The notes: a model not told the origin generated them from the letters alone. Counted from the first letter of the stretch, positions 52,096 through 61,205 are shown. The stretch is DNA of 64,000 bases from Blastococcus aurantiacus (GCF_900102425.1 NZ_FNBT01000002.1:1-64000); one strand, 5' to 3'. Made by a program: numbers and translations.

Positions 52096-52926
52096 TCAGC
52101 CCCCGATGGAACCGCTGGCCGACACGCCCTGGAACGCGGGACGCGGCGCGGCCCAGACGTCGGCCATCGTCACCGTGCGGAGCTGCCGGTCCCGGATCAG
52201 CTCCAGGAGCTCGCCGTACACCGTGGTGACCGTGCGCTGGTTGGCGTGGCCCACGACGATGGCCTGCGGCACGAACCACTCGCGGGCGTAGCCGACCAGC
52301 TCGGCCCCGGTGAGCACCCGGGAGTCGCCCAGCGTGCCGTTCCACATCGCGATGGTCGGGTGCCCGAGGTCGGCGGCGATCCGGTCGGTGCGGTCGTCGT
52401 GCGACCCGAACGGTGGCCGGAAGAACGGGGTGTCGACGCCGAACGTGGTCCGGATGAAGTCGCGGTTGCGGGCGATCTCCTCGGCCACCTCGGCATCGCC
52501 GAGAGTGGTCACGTCGGGGTGGGACCAGGTGTGGTTGCCCAGGGCGACCTGGCCGGAGTCGACCAGCGGGCGGAGGACGGCGGCGTTCTCCTCCCACGAC
52601 CGGTAGCAGCCATTGGGGAAGAGGGTGAGCCGGACGTCGGCGTCCTTCGCGAAGGCGGCGAAGGAGGCCACGACCTCGCTGCTGGTGCCGTCGTCGATGG
52701 TGAGCGCCAGTCCGTTGCCCGCACCCGGGAGCTCGGTGACCACCCCGGTGGGCGGGAGCAGCGTGCCCGGCGCCGCGGCGACCGCAGCCGCCGGCGACGG
52801 CGACGCGGGGGTGGGCGCGGCGACGGGCGCGGCCGCTCCGGCGCGCGTGCCGGTGACCGCGCCGCGCCCGGTGGCGGCCACGGCCAGTCCTGCCGCGAGG
52901 GTGAGCAGGAACCGTCGTCGGTCCAT
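52096..52926 (-). CDS. Secreted polysaccharide deacetylase (NodB domain)
   Basis: A 276-residue protein with a Tat-like or Sec signal (MDRRRFLLTLAAGLAVAATG), an Ala/Pro-rich linker (about 30-60) and a NodB deacetylase domain: motif 1 LTIDDGTSSEV, motif 2 metal ligands in GNHTWSHPDVTTL, motif 3 FFRPPFGSHDD. The first motif has IDDG instead of the usual FDDG, with both catalytic Asp present. The C-terminal half lacks the usual His motif but has VVGHANQRT. It probably deacetylates peptidoglycan or a surface polysaccharide. Confidence 0.9.
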   Translation of the reverse strand: MDRRRFLLTLAAGLAVAATGRGAVTGTRAGAAAPVAAPTPASPSPAAAVAAAPGTLLPPTGVVTELPGAGNGLALTIDDGTSSEVVASFAAFAKDADVRLTLFPNGCYRSWEENAAVLRPLVDSGQVALGNHTWSHPDVTTLGDAEVAEEIARNRDFIRTTFGVDTPFFRPPFGSHDDRTDRIAADLGHPTIAMWNGTLGDSRVLTGAELVGYAREWFVPQAIVVGHANQRTVTTVYGELLELIRDRQLRTVTMADVWAAPRPAFQGVSASGSIGG

Positions 52927-53065
52927 GCGCGCGACGCTAGGCAGGGCGACGCGGCTCCCCGGTGGAGGCGGCCGGCGACGCGCCGCAGCCGTTCGGAGCG
53001 CATCGGCAGGGCTGCGCTCGGTGACCAGACCCGCTCACCGAGCGTCCCGCGGGAACTACCGCCGG

Positions 53066-53608
53066 TCAGGCGGTCGGCACCAGCCCGGCGTCCTCGATCA
53101 TCCGCGCCTGCTCCCGACACCACGGCGACCAGGCGTCGCCCTCGGTCTCCTGACGCCGGCGGAAGGCCGCCCAGTCGAGCACCTCCCACGCCCCCACCTC
53201 GGTCGGGTCAGGGGCGGGCGGGCCGGCGTAGCGGCCCAGGTAGACGGGGCAAATCTCGTTCTCCACCACGCCCCGGAACTCGGCCCGGTAGCGGTAGCCG
53301 GGCAGCGCGGGGCGGAGCTCGCTGACTTGCAGGCCCAGCTCGAAGGCGGCCCGGCGGGCGATCGCGGCATCGTCGTCCTCGTCCGGCCCGGGGTGACCGC
53401 ACACGGTGTTCGTCCACATGCCCGGGAAGGTCTGCTTCCCGTCGGCCCGCCGCGTGACCAGCAGCCGGCCGTCGTCGTCGAACAGGTACGCGGAGAAGGC
53501 ACGGTGCAGCGGCGTCTCCCCGTGGTGCACCAGCGGCTTGGGCATGGTGCCGATGGCGCGGCCGTCGTCGTCGACCAGCACGATCATCTCGGGAGAAGGG
53601 GAGGTCAC
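53066..53608 (-). CDS. idi: Isopentenyl-diphosphate delta-isomerase (type I)
   Basis: Interconverts IPP and DMAPP for isoprenoid synthesis. A 180-residue Nudix-fold enzyme with HRAFSAYLFDDDGRLLVTRRADGKQTFPGMWTNTVCGHP (active-site Cys70), the Nudix-like AIARRAAFELGLQVSEL and the catalytic Glu in VVENEICPVYLG, then the WCREQ tail. GTG 53608 is preceded at six bases by GACGAT, so it may be leaderless. Confidence 0.95.
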   Translation of the reverse strand: MTSPSPEMIVLVDDDGRAIGTMPKPLVHHGETPLHRAFSAYLFDDDGRLLVTRRADGKQTFPGMWTNTVCGHPGPDEDDDAAIARRAAFELGLQVSELRPALPGYRYRAEFRGVVENEICPVYLGRYAGPPAPDPTEVGAWEVLDWAAFRRRQETEGDAWSPWCREQARMIEDAGLVPTA

Positions 53609-53701
53609 CGCCCCATCGTCCCTGACCACGGCTGCGCGCGCCGGAGCCCTCGCGCGAGCGCATCCGGTGCGGGACCGGCCGTCGAGGGGCACAGTCGTCA
53701 G

Positions 53702-54538
53702 ATGGACAGCTTCCGCCGCGACGGCCTGACCTTCGACGTCCGCGACGCCGGCCCCCGGGACGGCGAACCGGTCGTGCTCCTGCACGGCTTCCCGCAGGAC
53801 TCCGCCGCCTGGGACCTCGTCGCCCCGGCACTGCACCAGCACGGGCTGCGCACCCTGGCACCGGACCAGCGCGGCTACTCCCCCATGGCCCGTCCCCACG
53901 GGCGCGCGCACTACCGGCTCCGCGAGACCGTCGGCGACGTGCTCGCCCTGCTGGACGCCGCCGGGCTGGAGAGCGCGCACGTCGTCGGCCACGACTGGGG
54001 CGGCATCGTCGCCTGGGCCCTCGGCGCCTGGTACCCCGAGCGGGTCCGCACGCTGACCGCCCTGTCGGTGCCGCATCCGGCGGCGATGGCCAAGGCCATG
54101 GTCACCAGTGACCAGGGCCTGCGGTCGTACTACATGGGCGTGTTCCAGCTGCCGGTGCTCCCGGAGCGGCTACTGCTGGCCGGGAACGGCGCGGTCCTGC
54201 GCCGCATGCTCCGCTCCGGCGGACTCGACGACGCCCTCGTCGACCACTACGTCCGCCGCATGCAGGAGCCGGGTGCGGTGTCGGCCGCCCTCGGCTGGTA
54301 CCGCGCCCTGCCCTGGGCCGGCCGCGACCCGGTCGGCAGGGTCCGGGTGCCGACCCTGCACATCTGGAGCACCGGCGACGCCTTCCTCGGCCGGGCCGCG
54401 ACGGAGGCCACCGAGCGCTTCGTCGAGGCGCCCTACCGGCTGGAGGTGCTCGAGGGTGTGCCGCACTGGATCCCCGAGCTGGCTGCCGACCGCGTCGCCG
54501 AGCTGGTGACCGCGCACGTGCGCACCGCGGCCTCCTGA
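53702..54538 (+). CDS. Epoxide-hydrolase-like alpha/beta hydrolase
   Basis: A 278-residue enzyme with the oxyanion motif HGFPQDS, PDQRGYS, nucleophile Asp98 in VVGHDWGG (Asp rather than Ser marks the epoxide hydrolase/haloalkane dehalogenase group) and catalytic His near 255 in GVPHWIPE. A lid Tyr is likely at GWYRALPW. The product probably hydrolyses small epoxides or esters. CACAGT ends six bases before ATG 53702, with no ribosome-binding site. Confidence 0.88.
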   Translation: MDSFRRDGLTFDVRDAGPRDGEPVVLLHGFPQDSAAWDLVAPALHQHGLRTLAPDQRGYSPMARPHGRAHYRLRETVGDVLALLDAAGLESAHVVGHDWGGIVAWALGAWYPERVRTLTALSVPHPAAMAKAMVTSDQGLRSYYMGVFQLPVLPERLLLAGNGAVLRRMLRSGGLDDALVDHYVRRMQEPGAVSAALGWYRALPWAGRDPVGRVRVPTLHIWSTGDAFLGRAATEATERFVEAPYRLEVLEGVPHWIPELAADRVAELVTAHVRTAAS

Positions 54539-54580
54539 CCACTGCGAGCCGACGGGAGCCGTGCTCGGCAGACTGATCGC

Positions 54581-55939
54581 ATGACGGCGACGACGTCCCC
54601 GACCACCCGGGCCGAGCGGCTCGACCGGTTGCCCTTCACCCGTGAGCACGGCCGGCTGGTCTTCGGCTCCGGGCTGGGCTGGGCCCTCGACGCCATGGAC
54701 GTCGGGCTCATCTCGTTCGTGCTGGCCGCCCTCGCCGCACAGCAGCAGTGGGGCGTCACCTCCTCCGAGCTGTCCTGGATCGCCTCGATCGGGTTCATCG
54801 GCATGGCGGTGGGCGCCACCGCGGGCGGCCTGCTCGCCGACCGGATCGGTCGACGCCAGGTCTTCGCGCTCACCCTGCTGGTGTTCGGGCTGGCCACCGG
54901 CGCCGCTGCCCTGTCGTGGTCGGTCGGCGCATTGATGGTCTTCCGCTTCCTCATCGGTCTGGGCCTGGGCGCCGAACTCCCCGTCGCCTCCACCCTGGTC
55001 AGCGAGTTCGCCCCCGCGCGGGTCCGCGGCCGGGTGGTCGTGTGGCTGGAGGCGTTCTGGGCACTCGGCTGGACGCTGGCCGCGCTGATCGGCTTCCTGG
55101 TCGTGCCCGGGAGCGACGCGGGATGGCGGTGGGCGCTCGCGCTCGGTGCGCTCCCCGCGCTCTACGCCGCGGTCGTCCGGTGGGGGCTGCCCGAGTCGGT
55201 GCGCTTCCTCGAGACCCGCGGGCGGGTCGAGGAGGCCGAGGCCGCGGTACGGCGCTTCGAGCAGTCGGCGGGCGTCGCGCCCGTCGAGTCGCCGTTGCCC
55301 ACGCCGGTCGCGGCACCCGGTCCCCGGGCACTGTGGGCGACCGGCACCCGGCTCCGGACCGCCGCCCTGTGGACCGTCTGGTTCAGCATCAACTTCGCGT
55401 ACTACGGCGCGTTCATCTGGCTGCCGTCCCTGCTGGTCGCCAACGGCTTCACGCTGACCAAGTCCTTCGGGTACACCCTGGTGATCACGCTGGCGCAGTT
55501 GCCGGGCTACGCCCTGGCCGCCTATCTGATCGAGCGGTGGGGACGCCGGGCCACGCTGGCCACCTTCCTCGCCGGGTCGGCCCTCGGGGCCGGGATGTTC
55601 GCCGCCGCGGACAGCGACACCACCGTCCTGGTCACCGGCATGGTTCTGTCGTTCTTCAACCTCGGGGCGTGGGGCGCGCTGTACGCGGTGACGCCGGAGG
55701 TCTACCCGACGGTGCTGCGGGCGACGGGGGCCGGCGCAGCCGCGGGATTCGGCAGGCTGGCGTCGATCGCCGCGCCGCTGTGCGTGCCCCCGCTGGTCGA
55801 CGCAGGGGGCACCGGACTGGTGTTCGGGACCTTCAGCGCGTTCTTCGTGCTCGGCGCCCTGGCCACCTGGGGACTGCCCGAGCGCCGGGGACAGACGCTC
55901 GAGGACGACGTCCCGATGCCGTCGTCCGTGGCGGCCTGA
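54581..55939 (+). CDS. MFS transporter of the sugar/aromatic acid porter type
   Basis: A 452-residue protein with 12 membrane segments, the helix 2-3 motif GGLLADRIGRRQVF and its repeat YLIERWGRRATLA, plus GLPESVRFLETRGRVEEAEAAVRRF in the middle loop and ATPEVYPTVLRATGAG-like PEVYPTVLRATG late in the chain. These features mark the sugar porter/metabolite:H+ symporter class. Substrate not predictable. Follows the epoxide hydrolase gene by 42 bases on the same strand. Confidence 0.88.
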   Translation: MTATTSPTTRAERLDRLPFTREHGRLVFGSGLGWALDAMDVGLISFVLAALAAQQQWGVTSSELSWIASIGFIGMAVGATAGGLLADRIGRRQVFALTLLVFGLATGAAALSWSVGALMVFRFLIGLGLGAELPVASTLVSEFAPARVRGRVVVWLEAFWALGWTLAALIGFLVVPGSDAGWRWALALGALPALYAAVVRWGLPESVRFLETRGRVEEAEAAVRRFEQSAGVAPVESPLPTPVAAPGPRALWATGTRLRTAALWTVWFSINFAYYGAFIWLPSLLVANGFTLTKSFGYTLVITLAQLPGYALAAYLIERWGRRATLATFLAGSALGAGMFAAADSDTTVLVTGMVLSFFNLGAWGALYAVTPEVYPTVLRATGAGAAAGFGRLASIAAPLCVPPLVDAGGTGLVFGTFSAFFVLGALATWGLPERRGQTLEDDVPMPSSVAA

Positions 55940-55959
55940 CCGGGGGCCGGAGCCCCTGG
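55940..55959 (+). terminator. Possible hairpin terminator after the MFS gene
   Basis: CCGGGGGC, loop CGGA, GCCCCTGG: a short stem with one mismatch directly behind the MFS stop codon. Weak. Confidence 0.3.
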
Positions 55960-55993
55960 TCCGCCGTCCGCGAGCGGAGCACAGTGACCGGGC

Positions 55994-56332
55994 ATGACCG
56001 TCGACCCGGTGCAGACGAACCCCGAGCACTACTCCGTCGTGTTCGAGAACGAGCGGGTGCGGGTGCTGGAGTACACCGACCGGCCCGGCGACCGGACGAC
56101 CCCGCACGCGCACCCGGACAGCGTCATGCACACGCTCAGCGCGTTCCGCCGGCGACTGCACTCCGGGGACGTCCACCGCGACGTCGACATGCCGGCCGGC
56201 CTCACCGCATGGCTGCCCGCCCAGGAGCACTCGGGCGAGAACATCGGTGAGACGGAGACCCACGTGCTCTTCGTCGAGCTCAAGGACGGCGCCGCGCGAG
56301 CACCGGGAACCGCAGCCCTCGGCCCGGCGTGA
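55994..56332 (+). CDS. Small cupin-like protein
   Basis: A 112-residue beta-rich protein with the cupin-like TTPHAHPDSVMHTLSAF (His pair for a metal) and a second block PAGLTAWLPAQEHSGENIGETETHVLFVEL that includes the second cupin His/Glu set. The product is likely a small metal-binding cupin acting in detoxification or as a stress protein. Begins at ATG 55994. CACAGT lies eight bases upstream. Confidence 0.8.
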   Translation: MTVDPVQTNPEHYSVVFENERVRVLEYTDRPGDRTTPHAHPDSVMHTLSAFRRRLHSGDVHRDVDMPAGLTAWLPAQEHSGENIGETETHVLFVELKDGAARAPGTAALGPA

Positions 56333-56337
56333 CCTGA

Positions 56338-56367
56338 GCAAAGAAAGCTTTGCAAAGGGACCTTTGC
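56338..56367. promoter_or_regulatory. Double palindromic operator for the ArsR-type regulator
   Basis: GCAAAG-aaag-CTTTGC (56338-56353) and GCAAAG-ggac-CTTTGC (56352-56367) are two identical inverted repeats with 4-base centres that share the bases GC at 56352-56353. They cover the -35 candidate TTGCAA (56350-56355, 17 bp from the -10) of the following gene, a classic autorepression layout with 14-bp spacing between dyad centres. Confidence 0.75.
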
Positions 56368-56372
56368 GGTTC

Positions 56373-56378
56373 TACGGT
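56373..56378 (+). promoter_or_regulatory. -10 element for the ArsR-type regulator gene
   Basis: TACGGT ends seven bases before ATG 56386 and lies 17 bp downstream of TTGCAA. The start is probably leaderless. Confidence 0.6.
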
Positions 56379-56385
56379 GCTGGGC

Positions 56386-56970
56386 ATGACCGGCACGCCG
56401 CCGCCTTGGAACGCCATCGACGTCCAGGACGTGCGCGCCCTGCGGGCCCTCGCCCACCCGCTGCGCATGAGCCTGCTGGCCGCCCTGCGCAGCGACGGGC
56501 CCTCCACCGCCAGCCGGCTCGCCGACCGGCTGGGTGAGAGCAGCGGCGCCACGAGCTACCACCTGCGTCAGCTGGCCGGGTTCGGGTTCGTCGAGGAGGT
56601 CCCCGACCAGGGCACCGGGCGCGAGCGCTGGTGGCGCGCGCTGCACCGGAGCACCCGCTGGAACACCGAGGACTTCCTCGACGAGCCCGGCGGGCGTGAG
56701 GTCGTCGACGAGCTGACCGACCGGATCGTCGCCCACCAGCGCCGCATGCTCGCCGCGTTCGCCGCCGAGCGCGAGCAGCTGGACGACGAGTGGCGCTCGG
56801 CCGCCTCGCTCAACGACTGGGGCGTGCGGGTCTCCCCCGCCCGGGCCCGCGAGCTGATCGGCGAGCTCAACGACGTCGTCCAGCGCTGGCGGGACGAGAA
56901 CGAGGAGCCGGACCAGCCCCTGGTGCACGTGCTGCTGGACCTCTTCCCGCTGCGGGACTACCCGCTGTGA
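56386..56970 (+). CDS. ArsR-family winged-helix transcriptional regulator
   Basis: A 194-residue regulator. The N-terminal winged helix (about 14-100) has VRALRALAHPLRMSLLAALRSDGPSTASRLADRLGESSGATSYHLRQLAGFGFVEE and RERWWRALHRSTRW. The C-terminal half is helical. No metal-binding Cys pair, so it senses something other than the classic arsenic or heavy metals. GTGA overlap with the following MFS gene, and a double palindrome directly over its own promoter, point to autoregulation and control of the transporter. ATG 56386 has no ribosome-binding site. Confidence 0.92.
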   Translation: MTGTPPPWNAIDVQDVRALRALAHPLRMSLLAALRSDGPSTASRLADRLGESSGATSYHLRQLAGFGFVEEVPDQGTGRERWWRALHRSTRWNTEDFLDEPGGREVVDELTDRIVAHQRRMLAAFAAEREQLDDEWRSAASLNDWGVRVSPARARELIGELNDVVQRWRDENEEPDQPLVHVLLDLFPLRDYPL

Positions 56971-58259
56971 CCGCCGTCCTGGACGCCGACCGGGCGCGCC
57001 GGCGCTTCGTCGGGCTCACGGCCCTCCGGTGGCTGCCCGTCGGCGTCGCCGTCCCCGTCTCGGTGCTGCTGGCCACCGCGCGCGGGCTCTCGCCGGCCGA
57101 CATCGGGGTGACCGTCGCCGTGTACGGCGCCGTCGCCCTGCTGCTCGAGCTGCCCACGGGCGGCCTGGCCGACGCCCTCGGGCACCGGCCGGTCCTCGTG
57201 CTCTCCGGGCTGTTCACCGTGGCCGGGCTGCTGACCATGGCCGTGGCCGACAACATGCTGCTGTTCCTCGTCGCCTGGTCGCTCAAGGGCGTGGCCCGGG
57301 CCCTGGACTCCGGGCCGCTCGAGGCCTGGTACGTCGACACCGTCCACCGGTCCGAGCCTGGCGCGGACGTGACCTCCGGGCTGTCGCGGGCGGCCGCCGC
57401 CGACGCCATCGGGCTGAGCGCGGGTGCGGTGCTGGGCGGGGCGCTCCCGCTGCTGGTCGACCGCGGTGGCGCGTCGGCGCTCGCGGTCCCGCTGCTGGTC
57501 GCCGCCGCCTTCGGCGCCGTCCACGTCGTCGCGGTGCTGCTGCTCGTGGTCCCGGTGCGGCCGCCTACGACGTCCGGCGCCGCGGCTCTGCGCAGCGGCG
57601 TCCGCGAGGTCCCGCTCGTGATCTCGACGACCGTCCGGCTCGTGCTCACCGACCGGCTGCTGCGCCTGCTGCTGGTCGTCTCCTTCCTCGTCGGCGTCGT
57701 GCTGACCGCGTTGGAGCTGCTCGGTCCCCTGCACGTCGCCGAGCTCGCCGGGTCCCCGGAGCGGGGGTCGGCGGTGTTCGGCGTCGTCACCGCGGTCTCC
57801 TTCGCCGCGGCAGCGGTCGGCTCGCTGCTGGCACCCGCGCTGGGCCGGGTGACCAGGGGCTCGGTGGCATGGTCCAGCGCGCTCACCTCGGTGCTCGGGG
57901 CGGTCGCCGTGGCGCTGTTCGCCCTCGCCCCCGCGCTCGTCGTGGCCGCGGTCGCCTACTCGCTCTTCTACCTGTTCAACGGGGCGGCGTGGCCCCTGCG
58001 CCAGCGGCTGATGCACGACCAGACGACGGCCGGTCAGCGCGCGACGACGCTCTCGGCGAAGTCTCTGGCGCTCATGCTCGGCGGGCTGCTCGGCAACCTG
58101 ATGCTCCCCCGGCTCGCCGACGACGCCGGCTTGCCGGCCGGGCTGCTCGCCGGCGCCGCGGGCATGCTGCTGCTGGCGGTGGTCTCCCTCGGCCTGCGGC
58201 CCGGATCCGGGGACGCCGGTTCGCACCGCCCGGACCGGGTAGCGGCAGCTCATGGCTGA
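56967..58259 (+). CDS. MFS transporter controlled with the ArsR-type regulator
   Basis: A 430-residue, 12-segment MFS protein. The loop motif GGLADALGHRPVLVLSG sits between helices 2 and 3. The 6-7 loop and the SAKSLALMLGGLLGNLMLPRL segment fit drug or metabolite efflux. GTG overlaps the regulator stop (GTGA, 56967-56970), the usual regulator-exporter couple. The stop lies eight bases inside the next gene. Confidence 0.88.
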   Translation: MTAVLDADRARRRFVGLTALRWLPVGVAVPVSVLLATARGLSPADIGVTVAVYGAVALLLELPTGGLADALGHRPVLVLSGLFTVAGLLTMAVADNMLLFLVAWSLKGVARALDSGPLEAWYVDTVHRSEPGADVTSGLSRAAAADAIGLSAGAVLGGALPLLVDRGGASALAVPLLVAAAFGAVHVVAVLLLVVPVRPPTTSGAAALRSGVREVPLVISTTVRLVLTDRLLRLLLVVSFLVGVVLTALELLGPLHVAELAGSPERGSAVFGVVTAVSFAAAAVGSLLAPALGRVTRGSVAWSSALTSVLGAVAVALFALAPALVVAAVAYSLFYLFNGAAWPLRQRLMHDQTTAGQRATTLSAKSLALMLGGLLGNLMLPRLADDAGLPAGLLAGAAGMLLLAVVSLGLRPGSGDAGSHRPDRVAAAHG

Positions 58260-59370
58260 GTTCACCCCGGGTCACCTCAAGGGCGCCACCGTCGCGATCA
58301 CCGGCGCGAGCGGCAACGTCGGGACGGCGCTGCTGCGCCGGCTGACCGCGCCGGGCAGCGGTGTCGCGGAGGTGCGCGGGCTGGCGCGTCGGGTGCCGCC
58401 GCAGGTGGCCCCCTACGACGGCGTCCGGTGGTTCTCCGCCGACCTCGGGGACCCGGCCGACGAGACGGCCCTGGCGGAGTTCGTGGACGGCGCCGACGTG
58501 GTGATCCACCTCGCCTGGGCGCTGCAGCCCGGACGCGAGCCCGACCGGCTGCACAAGGTGAACGTCGACGGCTCCTGGCGGGTCGCCCGGGCCGCCAGTG
58601 CCGCCGGCGTGAAGCACTTCCTGCACATGTCCTCGATCGGCGCCTACGCCGCGGGCGCCGTCGGTCGTCGGGTGACCGAGGACTGGCCGACCACCGGCGT
58701 CCCGAGCTCGCAGTACAGCCGGGACAAGAGCGAGGCCGAGCGCGTCGTGCGCCAGGTCCTGGCGCACCGGACGCCCACGGTGCTGTCGGTCGCCCGGCCC
58801 ACGCTGGTGCTCCAGCCGGAGGCGGGCAGCGAGATCGGCCGCTACTTCCTGGGCCCGCTGGTCTTCGGTCTCGCCCGGCAGATCCCGGGCGCGCTGGCCC
58901 GGCTGCTGCCGCTCCCGCTCCCGAAGGTGGCGGTGTCCTTCGTGCACGCCGACGACGTGGCCGACGCGCTCGTGCGGATCGTGGACCGGCAGGTGCCGGG
59001 TCCGTTCAACATCGCGAGCGACCCGGTGCTCGACGCCGCCGGCATCGCGGAGGCATTGGGCACCCGCCGGATCCCGGTGCCCGCGATCGCCCTGCGGGTG
59101 CCCCTGCAGGCGGCCTTCACCGCCCACCTGGTGCCCACCGAGCCGGGCTGGCTGGACATGGGCACCTCGCTGCCGGCCATGGACACCACCCGCGCCCGCA
59201 CCCTGCTGGACTGGCAGCCGGTCCACCGCAGCGACGACGTGCTGCGCCAGTTCGTGGCCGCGCTGGGTGCCGGCACCGGCGGACCGGGCGCGCTGCTGCG
59301 ACCGGCCTCCGGCCCGGCGCTCGACCCGGCCGGTGACCCGGCGAACGTCCCGGGACCGCGGGCCGACTGA
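58252..59370 (+). CDS. NAD-dependent epimerase/dehydratase (extended SDR)
   Basis: A 372-residue extended SDR with the cofactor loop TGASGNVGTALLRRL, ADLGDP, VIHLAW, a Ser in HMSSIGAY and YxxxK as YSRDKSEAE. The C-terminal part is variable and ends in a Pro-rich tail. It may act on a sugar nucleotide or another alcohol; the substrate is not predictable. Overlaps the MFS gene by eight bases, so it is in the same operon. Confidence 0.86.
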   Translation: MAEFTPGHLKGATVAITGASGNVGTALLRRLTAPGSGVAEVRGLARRVPPQVAPYDGVRWFSADLGDPADETALAEFVDGADVVIHLAWALQPGREPDRLHKVNVDGSWRVARAASAAGVKHFLHMSSIGAYAAGAVGRRVTEDWPTTGVPSSQYSRDKSEAERVVRQVLAHRTPTVLSVARPTLVLQPEAGSEIGRYFLGPLVFGLARQIPGALARLLPLPLPKVAVSFVHADDVADALVRIVDRQVPGPFNIASDPVLDAAGIAEALGTRRIPVPAIALRVPLQAAFTAHLVPTEPGWLDMGTSLPAMDTTRARTLLDWQPVHRSDDVLRQFVAALGAGTGGPGALLRPASGPALDPAGDPANVPGPRAD

Positions 59371-59377
59371 CTCCGGT

Positions 59378-60058
59378 TCAGCCGCGGCTGGTCCAGGCCC
59401 CCACGTCGCGACCGGTCCGGGCGAAGACCTCCGAGGCGCGGTCGGCGCGCAGGGCGACCAGCGTCGCCTCGCCCTCGGCGAGCGTGATCTCCGGGGCGTC
59501 CTCGGCCACCACGCGCGCGGTCGCGGTGGCCCGCCGGCCCTCCACCGAGACCAGCTCGCCGGTGACCACGAGCGGCACGCCCAGGTGCACCGGCCGGCGG
59601 TAGGAGACGGTCAGCGAGGCGGTGAGCCCGCCGTGGCCCGCTGCCCGCGCGGACCGGGCGAGCACGTGGTCGAGCAGGGTGGCGACGACGCCGCCGTGCA
59701 CCAGGCCGGGTGGGCCCTCGTGCTGCTTGCCGACCGTCACCCGGCCGACGCAGCGGCGCTCCTCCGGCCGGTCCTGGACGACCATCGGCGGAGCCACCGG
59801 GCTGCCGGGACCGTAGACCGGGCTGTACCAGCGCTCGCCGGTCGCCGGGTCGTCCACCGACGCGATCTCGTGCACCTCGCGGAGATCCTCGGACAGCAGG
59901 CCGGTCAGGTCCCGGGCCGCGCGGGTGGCCTCGGCGAGCCGGTCCGGCGGCACCTCGGTGCGGACGGCGGCGTCGACCAGGTCGCGCAGCGCCTGCCCGA
60001 GCTCCGCGACGGCGTCCCGGCGGACCCCCCGCTGCTCCGGGGTCAGCTCCCTAGCCAC
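59378..60058 (-). CDS. Hotdog-fold thioesterase-like protein (PaaI type)
   Basis: A 226-residue protein with an N-terminal helical region and a C-terminal hotdog domain carrying LVHGGVVATLLDHVLARSARAAG, the typical HGG helix, and TASLTVSYRRPVHLG. It probably hydrolyses acyl-CoA. The N-terminal 80 residues (LRDLVDAAVRTEVPPDRLAEATRAARDL...) are extra compared with PaaI. GTG 60058 overlaps the stop of the upstream acyl-CoA dehydrogenase by eight bases, so the two are coupled. Confidence 0.85.
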   Translation of the reverse strand: MARELTPEQRGVRRDAVAELGQALRDLVDAAVRTEVPPDRLAEATRAARDLTGLLSEDLREVHEIASVDDPATGERWYSPVYGPGSPVAPPMVVQDRPEERRCVGRVTVGKQHEGPPGLVHGGVVATLLDHVLARSARAAGHGGLTASLTVSYRRPVHLGVPLVVTGELVSVEGRRATATARVVAEDAPEITLAEGEATLVALRADRASEVFARTGRDVGAWTSRG

Positions 60059-61205
60059 GGGGCATGCCGGCCTCGCGCAGGAGCGCGCCGCCGATGATCA
60101 CCCGCTGCACCTCGCTGGTGCCCTCGTAGAGCCGGTAGAGCCGGGCGTCGCGGTAGAAGCGCTCGACCGGCGTCGTCCGCAGGTAGCCCAGCCCGCCGTG
60201 CACCTGGACGGCCTTGTCGACGGCCCGGCCGACCATCTCGGTGCAGAAGAGCTTCGCCGAGGAGGGACCGACCGAGGTGTCCTCGCCGGTGTCGTAGCGG
60301 GCGGCGACGTCGCGGACCATGCTTCGGGCGGCCAGCAGCTCGGCGTGCATGTCGGCCAGCATGGCCTGCACCAGCTGGAACCGGCCGATCGGCGCACCGC
60401 CCTGCTTGGCCGTGGCGGCGTAGGCGACGGACTCGTCGAGCACCCGCTGCGCCATGCCGACGCACAGCGCGGCGATGTGCAGCCGGCCGCGGGAGAGCAC
60501 GGTGAGCGCCTTGGCGTAGCCGCGCCCCTCCTCGCCGACCAGGGCCTCGGCGGGCACCCGCACGTCGTCGAAGAACACCTCGGCCGTCCAGGCGCCGGAC
60601 TGCCCCATTTTCTTGTCCTTGGGGCCCACGGTCACCCCCGGCGTCGACGTCTCGACGACGAAGCTGGAGATGCCCCGCCCGCCCTTCTCCTCCGGGTTGG
60701 TCCGGGCGAAGACGACGAAGAGGTCGGCCAGCGGCGCGTTGGTGATGTAGCGCTTGCTGCCGTTGATGACCCACGAGTCGCCGTCGCGGCGGGCCGAGGT
60801 GCGCAGGGCGGAGGGGTCCGAGCCCGCCTCGGCCTCGGTGAGGGCGAAGGAGCCGATGAGCTCGCCGGCCGAGAGCCCGGGCAGGTACTTCTTCTTCTGC
60901 GTCTCGTCACCGAAGCGGGCGATCACCTGGCCGGAGATGCCGTTGTTGGTGCCGAACAACGAGCGGAACGCCGGCGTGGTGTAGCCGAACTCGATCGCCA
61001 GCTCGACGTCCTCGCTCATGGTGACGCCGAGGCCGCCGTACTCCTCGGGCAGCGCGTAGCCGAAGAGGCCCATCTCGGCGATCTGCGCCCGCAGCTCGTC
61101 GGGGATGCGGTCCTCGTCCTCGATCCGCTCCTCGAGGGGCACGACCTCCTCGCGCACGAGCTGACGGACGGCGTGCTTGATCTGACGGAAGTCCTCGGCA
61201 TCCAT
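60051..61205 (-). CDS. Acyl-CoA dehydrogenase
   Basis: A 384-residue flavoprotein with TEAEAGSDPSALRTSARRDG, NGSKRYITN, GQSGAWTAEVFFDDVRVP, ALCVGMAQRVLDESVAYA and the C-terminal VHGGLGYLRTTPVERFYRDARLYRLYEGTSEVQRVIIGGALLREAG with the catalytic Glu in GTSEVQR. ATG 61205 was chosen because CACAAT lies seven bases upstream. ATG 61214 is nearby but coincides with the -10. Its partner in the operon is the hotdog thioesterase-like gene, suggesting an acyl-CoA degradation pair. Confidence 0.92.
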   Translation of the reverse strand: MDAEDFRQIKHAVRQLVREEVVPLEERIEDEDRIPDELRAQIAEMGLFGYALPEEYGGLGVTMSEDVELAIEFGYTTPAFRSLFGTNNGISGQVIARFGDETQKKKYLPGLSAGELIGSFALTEAEAGSDPSALRTSARRDGDSWVINGSKRYITNAPLADLFVVFARTNPEEKGGRGISSFVVETSTPGVTVGPKDKKMGQSGAWTAEVFFDDVRVPAEALVGEEGRGYAKALTVLSRGRLHIAALCVGMAQRVLDESVAYAATAKQGGAPIGRFQLVQAMLADMHAELLAARSMVRDVAARYDTGEDTSVGPSSAKLFCTEMVGRAVDKAVQVHGGLGYLRTTPVERFYRDARLYRLYEGTSEVQRVIIGGALLREAGMPRG

